A DNA stretch of 44,129 bases from Paraphysomonas bandaiensis (taxonomy: Eukaryota; Chrysophyceae): positions 1 to 44,129 of the forward strand of contig CBFFRP010000100.1 of the NCBI GenBank assembly GCA_965644295.1, given 5' to 3'. Below the pieces are notes generated by a model. The model was not told the DNA's origin. It saw only the letters and a list, made by a program, of their open reading frames with translations, and ran no database searches. The position numbers and the translations under genes are program-made. Below, piece by piece: positions 1 to 10,937 of the stretch (positions are counted from its first letter, which is position 1; every line of letters starts with the position of its first letter).

Positions 1-85
1 AATTGTGGAGTTTTATTATTAAAATTAAGGGTTTTTATATAAATCAAGGTTTTTATATAAAAATTGGGACGTTTTTGCTTAAAGC

Positions 86-190
86 TTCGCCATTATATCA
101 CTACAACTACATTCCAGAGCTTAAAGCATATTCGCCATTATATCACTACAACTACATTCCAGAGCTTAAAGCTTTGCCATTATACATTAT
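86..190. repeat. 45-bp tandem duplication with partial third copy
   Basis: The unit beginning TTCGCCATTATATCACTACA at 86 recurs at 131, an exact 45-bp offset, and both copies end in AGAGCTTAAAGC. A third, truncated copy starts near 175 (TTTGCCATTATA). The near-identity of the two full units suggests a recent slippage or unequal-exchange duplication. Confidence 0.85.
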
Positions 191-380
191 TATAAAAAAG
201 TCATATAGATAACAAAGTAGATTTAATAAGTAGTTTTCATGGTAGAATCCCGGGGTTTTATAACCTTTACAAATTTAAATTATTTTTCATTTTAATTTTT
301 CCCTCTCTCTATATCTACTATTAAATCTACTTATTAAATCTACTTTGTTATCTATATTACTTTTTATTATAACAATATAA
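190..380. repeat. Inverted repeat, about 41-bp arms
   Basis: The left arm (about 193-232, containing ATAGATAACAAAGTAGATTT) is matched on the opposite strand by 326-366 with only one or two differences. About 94 bp separate the arms, and pairing continues imperfectly outward. It could be a foldback or MITE-like insertion. No protein is encoded and no target-site duplication was identified. Confidence 0.7.
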
Positions 381-693
381 ATAATATATAAAGTTATTAA
401 TTTTATTTAAGAATATAAATAATATATAAAGTAATTATAACTTATTAATAATAAGTTATAAGTTAAACTTACAAAGAGAAGGAATTACAACCGAAGGTTG
501 TAATTGGAAACACTCGAAGAGAAGAGGCCCCTTGAGGGGTTGGGGTAGAAAAAGGCTTGTCCTTGTCCCTCCCCTTCGTTTTTTGATATCCTAAAACTCG
601 AGCGGTCAAACATATATATACAGTGACCTTGGGTACAATGTATGATTTTAATAATAGTGATAATATCAAAAAATAATGCATATAACGGTACGC

Positions 694-1806
694 CTAACAC
701 ATCCCTTTTAAAGCAGGCGATGAGCGAAACGACCGAAGCGAAAGGCCTATGGAATTATGAAGCGTTTCCTGTATACTCGGGGGGCGGTACCTCACAGCAC
801 GACGAGCTCCCTCCACTGGCATTGTCACTACAGCCTCCCCCCTCTCACCAAAGTGTCTCCCAGGGTAGGAAGAATATGAACAGTCAACAGCAATTTCACC
901 ACTTTCCCTTGCCCAGGCTCCTGCTATCGCCCTCCCATGGTGTGGTGGCATGTAGTCGTCCTCGATGGCAGATAAAATATGACCCGGTATATTTAGTCCA
1001 GGCACGAAGTCCATTGGAACCACCGTATAAGGGTCGCTACCGAGACGTGACTGAAGGGTCTTGCGGACAACGGTGGCACAGAATAACAGAGCTCGTTGAG
1101 GGACAGGCATTCCATATGCCGTTACAGACCGTGTTGCATCTAAGTATACATAATAACTAACTGTTAGAAAAACATACGTTACGCATAATAGCTGACCTTT
1201 AACCATCTGCTTCACACTCAAGAATGGTGAGTCAAGAACAATGAATTTAATGGGACTGGAGGGTGCCAATTCACTGCAATACTCTATGGCAATAGCAGTA
1301 GACATTCCACGTGCCCAGAGTATTACTTCGCTACATTCGTATCTGCTTGTCAACTCATTCAAAACAATAGAGAGATCATTCACCATCGCAAATGACAGAT
1401 TGCCGCCCGACTTCCCACAGCCGGGAAGGTCAAATGCTACAAGATTTGCGCCCAATTTATGGCAAAAAGGGAGTACCTCTTTAGCATCGACAAGAGCACG
1501 TGTGTTAGTATGCAGGTATAGCACATACAGTTTCGAACTCGTGTTATGTATCCATGCAGCACATTGTAAAGATATATCACGATTTCTAACAATAAACTCT
1601 TCTATAATACATGGAGGATCATCTTCAGAGGTCACATGCAGGTCATTCATAGTATAATCTAATCGCTTTGGTTGTGTGAGCATTTTCATTAAACCAGAAA
1701 ATGAACGTGAAAAAAAATGTCCCATTGATTCGTTTTTGGGACCATGAGCTTTCCAAAAAGATTCTTCAAGTTCCCCTTCAGCAAATACATTAATATCGTT
1801 ACCCAT
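694..1806 (-). CDS. Alpha/beta hydrolase-fold protein, nucleophile serine absent
   Basis: Length is 370 aa from the ATG at 1806; the in-frame TTG at 1821 is less likely. Alpha/beta hydrolase landmarks are an oxyanion-type loop (FDLPGCGKSGG, about 125-135), the nucleophile-elbow strand (VILWARGMSTA, 161-171), an acid-residue strand (AIEDDYMPP) and a late histidine (GRHFGER). In relatives of this serine-aminopeptidase/S33-like group the elbow reads G-R-S-M-G. Here it reads A-R-G-M-S, so the nucleophile position (residue 167) is Gly and the protein may be a non-catalytic member. The start MGNDIN could be N-myristoylated. A 57-nt in-frame stretch at 1196-1140 (GT...AG with a CTAAC branch-like word) is probably an intron, which would give 351 aa. 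Substrate unknown. Confidence 0.75.
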   Translation of the reverse strand: MGNDINVFAEGELEESFWKAHGPKNESMGHFFSRSFSGLMKMLTQPKRLDYTMNDLHVTSEDDPPCIIEEFIVRNRDISLQCAAWIHNTSSKLYVLYLHTNTRALVDAKEVLPFCHKLGANLVAFDLPGCGKSGGNLSFAMVNDLSIVLNELTSRYECSEVILWARGMSTAIAIEYCSELAPSSPIKFIVLDSPFLSVKQMVKGQLLCVTYVFLTVSYYVYLDATRSVTAYGMPVPQRALLFCATVVRKTLQSRLGSDPYTVVPMDFVPGLNIPGHILSAIEDDYMPPHHGRAIAGAWARESGEIAVDCSYSSYPGRHFGERGEAVVTMPVEGARRAVRYRPPSIQETLHNSIGLSLRSFRSSPALKGMC

Positions 1807-1821
1807 TATAACACTATGCAA

Positions 1822-2515
1822 TGAATCAGTCCCTCTATGGTTATATTTATATATATGGGTGTTATGCTATTAGTTTATTATAAGTATAGTGAGTAGTAAG
1901 GAGAGGATACACATATATGTCTCATGTGCATGTATCTTAACACTTCATCCATATATATATATGGTGTCCTGACACTCGTCTCGTTCTTATGACTGGGTTG
2001 ATAGGACTGTGTACTGCTGTATTAACAAGTACTGGTAGAGTTGTATATGTACTGCTGTATAGAGATCTATTGTACTTCTATACAACACTTTGGGCTTACT
2101 CTGCAGTACGTACTGGATATGCTGTGAAATCTTAGATTTTATGGTAGAATTAAAAGTAAGGGGCATGATTCTCCAATATTTTTATTGAAATACTGTATTT
2201 TCTAACTTTTTGAATATAAAACCATGAAATATTGTTGTTATATCTAAAAAAACCTAACATATATAATCAAACCGTACCATCTGCAGCATCCAACACAACA
2301 CCCACACTCACTAATTGATAAGGCAGTAGAGTTCGTAATAAGCCATCAATAGAATTGAATCTATATCCAACATCTCTACATTCATTCAAGCTAATGACTG
2401 ATAACTTTAAAAATTCCCACACTAAGACGGCTGGAGAGCAGTTGGAGTATCAAAATAAGGCAGAAGGTCACAATCAGTAATATGATTGATTAAACTTATA
2501 ATATAATCTTGATAG
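1822..2515. promoter_or_regulatory. Divergent intergenic region, hydrolase / cofilin
   Basis: This lies between the 5' ends of the minus-strand hydrolase and the plus-strand cofilin. It contains two exact TACTGCTGTA words (2012-2021 and 2050-2059) that recur upstream of other genes in the window, plus ATATATAT tracts. The short ATG-bearing first exon of cofilin must lie here or just upstream, but I could not place it. Promoter function is inferred from position only. Confidence 0.4.
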
Positions 2516-3071
2516 GTGTACATGCTGTCAATCATGAATGTTCTGATGTAAGTTTTCATATAGTTTGTATCTTTCTAATGTTTTTACTATAGGTGTTCGA
2601 AGCAATGAAATTGCGGAGGAAACACAAGTACATTATATATCAAATTGGGGATTTTGAAGTGCAGGTTGAGAAAGCTGGAGGGAGAAATGAATCTTATGCT
2701 GACTTTAAAGCATCTCTTCCCTTTTCGGATTGCAGATATGCTGTCTATGACCAGGAATATACTACTCACGATGGCCGACCAGCGTCTAAGATATGGTTTA
2801 TCAGCTGGTTTCCTGTAAATTCAACACCATACAATAAAATGGCATACACCACGGCCAAAACTCATTTTCGAGAGGCTATTCCTGGTGTTTTTGATGCTAT
2901 GGCTTCCAGGTATGTGATGTAATGGGAATGTATAATTTTCCGAGTGTAATGCTGTAATGGGATTTTTGTTAAAGCTTGGAAGAATTAGATGGGGTGCTTG
3001 GACCCGATGGCAAAGGGGCGCGAAAGTCAGATGAAGATGACGACGACGATGACGAAGACTTTGATTTCTAG
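2516..3071 (+). CDS. ADF/cofilin with acidic C-terminal extension (first exon not placed)
   Basis: Actin-depolymerising factor of the cytoplasm. Exons placed are 2516-2547, 2593-2909 and 2975-3071, with introns of 45 and 65 nt. They are phase-consistent and give 148 aa, counting one base from an unseen first exon. The ADF-homology pattern is clear: a VNHECSD start, FEAMKLRRKHKYIIYQI, a KIWFISWFPVNS core strand, and the actin-binding long helix (KMAYTTAKTHFREAIPG). After the usual end of the domain the protein continues about 30 residues into a run of Asp/Glu (DEDDDDDDEDFDF), which is unusual for cofilins. The ATG exon is missing because typical cofilin first exons encode only a few residues and several GT donors upstream are possible. 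Confidence 0.88.
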
Positions 3072-3986
3072 AGAATTTATAGTCATTTGGTAACTATTTG
3101 CTAAGCTGCATGTACTAACTCTAACACTGCAATCACTGTAATTTCTCTATTAACACGTTAATTACACATATTTGTGATGACAACTTTCGATGCACGTGAA
3201 ATACTCTTAGTGATGATGGGCTGAGCGTAGACTAATATTGAAGAATTCGTGACATATATTAATCGATGTAACAATATATGGAACTAGGGGTCGAAGTACA
3301 GAAATATTTAGTTCTAAATTAGCAACTATTATATCCACCGACACACACTTTATCTCCTGTAACCAGTAACTACTAAAGCCGCTTGCAATTGATCCCGATA
3401 ACTTTAGATACAGTATAACGTATATCTCTTTCGTAAAGGAGTTGCCTGGCATTTGTAACAGCAACAACATTATAGTCGTCTTGGGCTATAGTTGTGCAAC
3501 ATAGTCACATCAAAAATAAGGGGTAGAGAAATTAGTAGTTAAATAATTTATATTTTCAGCAGTTTACTGTGACTGAATGAACTAGGATGACTAAATGTTT
3601 ATGATTGATGGCATTCACTTAGCCATAATAAACAATTAAATATTTTAGATACGAAAATTAGTGTGAAAAGGTTGTATAATGTTCTGAAAGTTATCAGAAC
3701 GAAAGTATAGTTTGTAAGTGTGCATCGCAAATGATCAAGACAACTCTTTCATTTCGACCACTACCTAGAGCTGTTAAGTATTTGTTGAATGAGGTTGCAC
3801 TGCTGATTGCTACACACATTATCATAACACCTAACTTGTGTATAGGAAAAGACAGACAGGGTAACAAGTAACTAGTCATCATACGAACAATGAACAACAG
3901 TATGTTTGCTCTTCGTGGAATAGTATTAATATTTACTATGAACATAAATAATAATGAAGCTATGTTGTAGTAGTCATTCATAAGTT
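3072..3986. other. Convergent intergenic stretch, nothing recognised
   Basis: This lies between the 3' ends of cofilin (+) and the DUF1415 gene (-). No ORF has a recognisable protein, no tRNA-like cloverleaf was seen, and there is no strong repeat. A 95-codon minus-strand frame at 3694-3981 has no family resemblance and lies where 3' UTR is expected. Confidence 0.5.
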
Positions 3987-4679
3987 CTACGTATTTCTAA
4001 TATCTCCGTCAGTGTTTCTCGCTACACCCAATAACTTTTTCATGGCGAGATCCATATTGCGAGATCCTATGCGTTTCATCGCCGCAATATTTCGTTCCCA
4101 TATTTCTTCAGTATCTCCATCATAATCATCAACAGCTTTAGCAACCTCTGTTACTTTCAAAAGGTGGATAGTAGGAAACGGTGATCTACTTATCCAATTT
4201 TCGGGACTATTCGGTTTCGTGTTTTCGTATTTAAAATCAGGGTGGAACGTTGCTACCTGAATTTTGAAATCCATTCCCGTGTTCTCTAGAATTTCTGTGA
4301 AAGTTGATGAAAATCTAACAAAATTCTCAAAATCAGTGAGTTGAGGAACAACGACTAGTGTGGAACCAACTTCTTTGTCAGGTACTAAGTCAAGTGCATG
4401 CTGTAGTAATTCTTCGTGGGCTGGTTTATGCAATCTCTCATCTGAAGGGTCTTGTAGATCAGCACGACATACGTATATTCTCAAGTGATTCAAGTCTCGA
4501 GCAGCCCATGGACAAAGACCGAACTTGACAACGATAGATCTAACCCATATATACGTGGCGTTTATCATAGTCGACTCATTGTCCACTGCATTGCAAAAGG
4601 ATCGATATATGGGCATTGTTTTGACTACTCTTCGTAGAGAAGGTCGAATGGGTGTAAAGAGGTTCATCACAGGCTTCAT
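3987..4679 (-). CDS. DUF1415 family protein, possibly organelle-targeted
   Basis: Length is 230 aa from the ATG at 4679. An in-frame ATG at 4784 would add 35 residues derived from TACA-repeat DNA, so the inner start is preferred. DUF1415 hallmarks are V-R-S-I-V-V-K-F-G-L-C-P-W-A near the start, the TLVVVPQLTDFENF strand, IQVATFHPDFKYE, then the strongly conserved SPENW..RSPFPTIHLL block. Family function is unknown. The first about 35 residues are rich in Arg/Ser/Thr and free of acidic residues until AVDNES, consistent with a mitochondrial or plastid transit peptide (inference). It appears intronless. Members are common in bacteria and found in algae and other protists, so ancient transfer is possible. 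Confidence 0.85.
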   Translation of the reverse strand: MKPVMNLFTPIRPSLRRVVKTMPIYRSFCNAVDNESTMINATYIWVRSIVVKFGLCPWAARDLNHLRIYVCRADLQDPSDERLHKPAHEELLQHALDLVPDKEVGSTLVVVPQLTDFENFVRFSSTFTEILENTGMDFKIQVATFHPDFKYENTKPNSPENWISRSPFPTIHLLKVTEVAKAVDDYDGDTEEIWERNIAAMKRIGSRNMDLAMKKLLGVARNTDGDIRNT

Positions 4680-5958
4680 ATTATGAATAGATTGACTTAC
4701 GATCACTGACTCTAATGAACTGTGTGTGTGTATAGAATATATGGACTGTTCTAACACATACATACACTGCCTGTAGCTATACATACATACACTGTCTGTA
4801 CGAATACATCATAAACTGGCCTGGTATACGCGGTATACGGATAATACATGGCTGGCGTCTCATTACACTGTTGAAGCAGGGCAGAGGTATCATATCGAAT
4901 CATATTAATTTGAAACATTATCATTGGATATTAAGTAGAGAACTGAGATATAGTGTATGTATGGGTCTGACGCATGACTGTGTGGTACATACATATACAG
5001 CAGTGCAAGTCTATCATATATGTATATATGTATGTATATATGTGTGGTAGTATCCGCATGGAACAAATGGGGACGTGGGAGTTGTGGACAGAGGATCATG
5101 CCCTGATACATCGTGCGATACCTTGATCTCATATCTGCTGGTGTTCTCATTACGCATAGAAGCGTCTCAACTAATAGAGTGTGTTAGCCGTTACTGTTCA
5201 GCTAGCACACTCTATAAGTTGAGACGCTTCTACGCGTAATGAGAACATTACCATCAATGTAGATCAGGTCCCTTGTGTTGTAATAGAGTCTAGAGAAGGA
5301 CACAATACACCGATGACCAGTGCAATGCCATTTACTAAATCTATTCCACTCTATATACATATATATGGGAAAGTAAATCATAAGCCCTTTAGATTCATTC
5401 TTGTGATAACTATCAGCTTCGATCTAGTTGAGTATGTAATTAATAGTTCTAGTTGTAACATACACTGCGTCTCAAAAGTGAAATGACACTTGTAATAGTT
5501 TGATATTTGATATTATATTACTAATACCTATCTAGCAGGGCTAGGAAGCAATATATTGCAATATTTCTGGTTTACCACTAATAACCAGATATACATTTTA
5601 CCTTTCTTTCTGATTCTTTGTGTGTCGATATTCTATATGCCTACAATACTTGCAAACTACGTAGTAAATAAGTTAAGCCTTGTAAATTACTGTGACGCAG
5701 TAATATTTAGTTAATGGGAAAAGAGGAGCTGTATATTCCTATTAGTCACTATTCTCTCCATATAGCAATATATATGGAATATGGACAAAGAAGTCCAGTC
5801 AACATATTATTTATTAAGAAATGTTTGCCTCGTAGAATTCTTGCCTTGATTCTTTTGAAAGCAAAATACTGCATTATTAATTGTTTTGGGAACTACTCCT
5901 ATGATAGTAACAGCACTGAAAACACTACAAACAAATGTATGATAGGTCACTACTCTGT
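4680..5958. other. Intergenic region with TACA microsatellites and hairpin
   Basis: Upstream of the DUF1415 gene and downstream of symplekin. It contains TACATACA tracts (4760-4800 and 4985-5045), a TACAGCAGTG word (4996-5005) related to the shared TACAGCAGTA motif, and the long hairpin at 5142-5247. From 5248 to 5958 I see no gene; the plus-strand frame at 5714-6514 is mostly antisense to symplekin. Confidence 0.5.
5142..5247. repeat. Long near-perfect hairpin, 45-46-bp arms, 14-nt loop
   Basis: The left arm 5143-5187 and the right arm 5202-5246 are reverse complements with three mismatches in 45, and one more T-A pair can be added outside (5142/5247). The loop is 14 nt (5188-5201). Arm termini read GTTCTCATTACGC and GCGTAATGAGAAC. 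No coding sequence lies inside. It could be a foldback element, a small-RNA hairpin precursor, or a recent palindromic duplication. Confidence 0.9.
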
Positions 5959-8900
5959 TTACTCCGATGGGCTAAGAATACTCTTCACCAGTTTTGCCTT
6001 TTCCTCCTTACAGGACGCAGTATTTTCATCATCAACTCCGGCCCATTTACCTGAAACTACTTCTTCCAATTCATCTTCAGCCAGAGTTCTCAACATTCGG
6101 CCAACAAAAAGTCTCACATCTGGAGCAATTTTTAAGATCCCTTTAAGCTGTGGAAAAGGAAGGCCCAATACTGCTTTTAAAGTAGGCTCTGAATCTCTAT
6201 GTCCAGACATCGTTTTTATGCACATGACAACACCATCCCACACTTTGAGTTTGGGATCAACTTTCCAAACCTTCGAGCGAATCAGTTTAGGAATAACTGT
6301 GATTAATGCAAACTTCTTAATTTCAGGAATATTTTGCGACGAAAGAATCACAGTTCGCATTAGAGCCTTTGGCGGAACTTGGTCGTTCAACAAAGTTGTC
6401 ACAGCTTCCCTAATAACATCCGCCTTGAACTCGTCCTTAGCACTTAAACAAAGGCCAATTGCCTCCAAGAGATCTTTAAGTTTCATGTCGTGTGATTCAT
6501 TGTCTATCCTGTAATCGTATTAGAGGATAAAATAATATATGCAGTGTAGAAACCGTACCGATGTAGTGATACGAGAAGGTTCGCCCGCGACAAGGGTGGA
6601 GGCCTCGCACGGGTAATGCGGGAAAAGCTTTTGCGGAGATAATCGAGCTTCGTATTACTACCCTCTCCCTTGACATCGTCCTTGAGTTCCAGGATCAGTC
6701 GAGGCAATATGGCCTCCACGGCCGCAGTACTCATTCCACCCAACATTGGAATCATTAGTCTAATATCTCGACAGGAGTCTGGGAGTGATTCAAAATATTT
6801 GCTAACCAAACCCACCAAATGCTCCGACGGAGGAATTTGAGTATCACTAAGAACACTATCTAATACCAAAACGAGCATTGGCAGAGCCTGGATATCACAC
6901 TGGAGCAAAGTTTCGAACCAATTGTCGGCGTCTCGAGATGAAGGGGACACCGCAGGTATGATATTCAATACCTCAGTTTGTAGAACTCCACGAACAACTT
7001 TTCCATAGTTTTCAGGTAGTGACTCAACAAAGCTACCAAATGCGCTGCCGCTAATGGAATCTATCTCCGTGCCCAGACAGTATCCCTCTAGCATCTTGCA
7101 CGTGCCATAGAGATCTAAAAACGCTACCAGTAAATGGGGTCTTGTCAGCGTGAGCTGAGCAAGTAAATGCAAGTGGCGCTTCGAGAAGGTGGTAACTTTA
7201 TCAGATTCAATAGTATTTATCGCTGTAAACTTCCGTCCAAACAGAATCCCACCATCAAAACATCCAGCTGCAACAGTTATATCCAAACTATTATTATAAT
7301 CAATGTCACAAAGGAAGTGAAACACGTCCCAAGACGAAGCGAAAGGCTCGTTGTGACAATGGAGGGCGCATTCTCTCTCTGCCATTCGGCGGCGATAGCC
7401 CTCGATACCCACTGCATTCACAGCCAGTTGCAATGCAAAAAGTATTATAGTCGTTCTAACGTGAGACAGACCTTGTCCAGGCTCGTGGTCACGGTCTATT
7501 TTATTAGCCACCCTGAAAAATCATCAGATTAAATTGCTTCAGCCAACATTAGGTAACCTACCCCACTAGAGCGTTTACCGCTGCGTTCCTCGTCGCAAAA
7601 TCATCAGACTCGCAAAGCCACAGCAGAGGAAACAGACAGGCGCGAAATGATTCGGCATCCATCATGCAACTCTCGTGCAGCAGGAGGCTAGTCATGAGCT
7701 CCATCGCAGCTGTCCTGACTCCCCTATCAATTCCGCCATGACTCCTCCGTCGTCCTGGTTGCGCCTGAGATGAAGCCGTCTGTCTGGTGCCCGTGACAAG
7801 AAGCAACTCAAGAAGGTGCAAACAGACGAGAGGAATACGGGGGAGTGATCGAAGGACACGACCTGCATAGGGTCGCAAAGCCCGGCGCTGTAGTATGCGC
7901 GAGGTTACGACCAAACACATTGCATCGTATAACCCAACTGGAAAATCTTCTCCTTCATCTTCATCTATAACAAATTTTCCGTCCGCTTTCCCCTCACTAA
8001 CCTCCATGGGTTCATCTGCTGTTTTTACATTTACGCTATTGGGAGTGGGAGAGCCGGGGAGACCTAATAGCTGGCCCTCTGCATGTGCCGCCCTACATGC
8101 GAACACCTCACGCACCAATGTGAGCACAAGGTCGAGGCGGTCAAACCGCTTCCCTGCTTGGCACTCTAAGTTACTTTCCTGGGTATTCTTATCTACCCCA
8201 GATGCACCCTCTTGAGCCTGCAATGAATGGCTCAGATACAACCATACAGACCTGATGTCATTACTCATTATCTTATAGCGTGGGACAAATATAATATACC
8301 TGGGCAGCATAACCTCCAAGGGTACTCTGTTTATAGGAGGTACTTCACCACGTACTCCTCCAACAAGTCGGTGAGAAGTTACCCGCGGTTTTAATGTCAC
8401 TGAGACTGTTGCAATATACCCCACAGCAGATGCGGGGGACGTTTTTTGGTGCTCCAAATCTGCTTGAGACATCGCCAGAACTGTGCGCAAGAGCAGCTGT
8501 AGATGTAGAACAGACTAACAAGATATAATAAGATACACAAAATGTGATACAAAGATAAAACACACACCTTAAGAACAGGTGGACTACAAGGTAAGAGAGT
8601 AGTCTGCAGAATCTTGCTAAGACTACCCAGTGCAAGATCTCCATATACATCGCAGGACGGGCCAAGTGACTGGAAGCCCGCTGATAGTTTAGAACCAGGC
8701 TGTGGATCCATCCCCGCTTTAAGAGACACCAGTCGCATAGAAGTAGTTGCTTCTGAAACGAATGCTCCAAGATCTCCAGCCAGTACAGTACACCCCTCTT
8801 CAAACATACCAGAGGAAGAATTTCTGGAGAGAGCAGGCGCCGTTACAGTCTTGTCTTGTGCGCTCCCTATACCAGCTCCTCCTTCCAGTATGTCTTCAAG

Positions 8901-10160
8901 ACGAATTTTTTTGGACCCAGAGACAAACTTACTCTCTGCTGCATCCACTGCAGCCAGGGCTGATGAACGAATCTCCTCCTCGTCCAACAACTCCCCAGTC
9001 TCATCCCAATCCTCCTGCGGACCTTCAGGTTCGTCTTCTTCCGAGCTGTCGGATTCTAGAGTTAACAACCCCTGGCTCCCAATCATAACAGGTGGAGCTG
9101 TGGAATCAGGAAGCAATTTTCTTTTCCTTGAATCTGACGGAGACGGTTCTGACATCGGAGTTGGCGCTGGGGCGGAGTTCAGTTTGTCAAGAGCACTCAG
9201 TGCTCCTTGCAGACGTGGAACAAGGCCGTCTGGATCCGAGACATCGCCAGCCGCTCGAATGATGCGCAGCAACGTTACAGACAGCTGCTGACGACTGCTA
9301 GCGGTCATCTGACTACATAGGTTATTCTTCCCCTCTACTAAAAACACCAAAGCTGGTACGGCGATCTTGAACACTGAGAGCCGTTCTGAAGCAACAACAC
9401 CAATGCTCTGTCCTAGCTGAGCCGTCACTGCTGATGAGAATGGAAAGCCCTGTGGTCCGCCCCTACGAGCCCACAAAACCATCTTGGAGAGAGTGGCATC
9501 TGCCTCTTTCTCCACATCATTACGGTCTATAAAAGGGTGGTATAGGGGAATCTCCAGAACGGTATGAGCATTGCTGGCGCGCATCATCCGTGGATCCTTT
9601 ACAGCGCTGCCGCTTGAAGGAGGCAATCCAAAAAGTATAATGCGCTCACACAGTTGAATACATTGAATGCGTAATATATCTGTTCTATGAGAAGAAATTG
9701 TTTCCTTGAGAACGCTGGTGAGTGACCGAAGCTGATGCCAGAGATCACGAGGGTCAGTCCTTGACTCATGCTGATACTGCCCTGTATCCGGCTTGGAGGG
9801 CATTGTTGCAACAAATATTGACATCTTATCATAAAATATTGATAATTCATATGCAATTGACTGTAATACTCTATCATTTCCATCGACCACAAGATAAGAA
9901 AACAAACCAAGTACATGAGGTGTATGGGCAATATCTGATCTAAGGGCATCACCTGCTAATTTAACAAGAAATCTTCGTATAGGTATTGATCTTTCTAACA
10001 TTAATTCAAATATTTCAGGTAATATAATTGATAATAATGATTTTTCTCTATGAAAGACAATCTCTTTAATTTGTTCAAGATTAAATAGTTTTTGTTTAGC
10101 ATCTGATGCTAGTTTGGTTTTATTGATCAGATCAGATGCTAAATCTAAGAGTGATGACAT
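5959..10160 (-). CDS. SYMPK: Symplekin, mRNA 3'-end processing scaffold
   Basis: Five exons: 10160-8568, 8496-8300, 8251-7562, 7512-6559 and 6508-5959. The introns are 71, 48, 49 and 50 nt, all phases agree, and the product is 1,327 aa. Symplekin scaffolds the CPSF/CstF cleavage and polyadenylation machinery in the nucleus. The N-terminus is helical and HEAT-like (symplekin N-terminal domain, roughly residues 90-330). A linker follows with a basic NLS-like RKRKL and a long acidic stretch (DSSEEDEPE...LLDEEEI). The last about 220 residues match the symplekin C-terminal domain, including the LMRTVI, VWDGVVMCI and LPFPQLKGIL blocks. The second intron (8299-8252) is in frame without a stop, so a 16-residue-longer isoform is possible. 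The start is the ATG at 10160, the first in frame. Confidence 0.88.
6509..6558 (-). other. Symplekin intron 4 (50 nt)
   Basis: Representative short intron: donor GTACGG, acceptor TTACAG. It splits a codon after two bases and links the central helical region to the C-terminal domain in frame. Size and signals match other introns in this window, so the size class is typical of the genome. Confidence 0.8.
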
Positions 10161-10937
10161 GATACAAGATATGTTTTAATGTCAGTTTAGTATGATTTAT
10201 ATGGTGATTGGTAGATGGATATGTTGAGAGCTTGCATGTTAATGGTAGAAGTATGCTAGTTGCCATAGATGTGTGTATGTAGAGTATATATGCAGGAGTA
10301 GAGCAGTACACTGCTGTATATGTACAGTAGGACGTAGTAACTAAGTACGTAGTAGATATGTACATGGACAGCTTGTACGTATAATGACCACTCTGCCTGC
10401 CACATACATAATATACGTACTGCAATATACTCAGCACTGTGACATTGTTTGTAAATGCTATATTTTTATAACTATAAAACCCCGAGCTATAAATACAATA
10501 GCAGAAATCCCCGATTTATATATTTCCATCCATATTCTGAATTCAAAACCACTTTCATACACATTTTCCTGTCCATTTTTGTAAAACATATGCTGTGTAT
10601 TGAGATTTTCCATATACATACATCCTGCTGTGTATGTACAGTATATCGTAGTATATGACATGTATACGTAGCAGTGGGCAGGTCGTTGTCAGGGGTATTT
10701 TTTTTTAAATTAGAAAGGAATCACCTCCCTATATATACATATACATACATGGCAGTATCTACATCCCTGACATCATATCACTGTAATTGATAAGATCACT
10801 AACAATTCACAATCTTCATTCATTAGTGGTAGTGAGAAGCCCCTCTCCTTATATGCAGGGTGTCTTTTAGCTGTATCTCTGCAGCTATCTCGTATATTAT
10901 ATAGATAGATACGTATAGAGAGAGGTAGAGGCCCGGT
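10161..10937. promoter_or_regulatory. Divergent promoter region, symplekin / TOG protein
   Basis: A 777-bp head-to-head intergenic region. It contains TACA/TATA repeats and words related to the shared motif (TACACTGCTGTA near 10307, CCTGCTGTGTA near 10623). No ORF inside is credible. Promoter function for the two divergent genes is inferred from position. Confidence 0.45.

Larger units (their letters stand above)
1..693. other. AT-rich flank, no gene seen
   Basis: No credible coding region is visible. The stretch is strongly AT-rich and holds a 45-bp tandem duplication (86 to about 174) and a large inverted repeat (about 195-232 against 326-366), both listed separately. Short open frames on both strands have repetitive or low-complexity translations and look like chance. 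Confidence 0.6.

Noticed and set aside
642-1160. 172-codon plus-strand frame
   Set aside because: Antisense to the alpha/beta hydrolase; its translation has no family pattern.
4680-4784. N-terminal extension of the DUF1415 protein from the upstream ATG
   Set aside because: The extra 35 residues come from TACA/GTGT microsatellite DNA; the inner ATG gives a better targeting-peptide-like start.
5714-6514. 266-codon plus-strand frame
   Set aside because: Mostly antisense to the symplekin C-terminal exon, which carries clear domain motifs.
8614-9291. 225-codon plus-strand frame
   Set aside because: Ser-rich shadow of the acidic/Ser linker of symplekin on the other strand.
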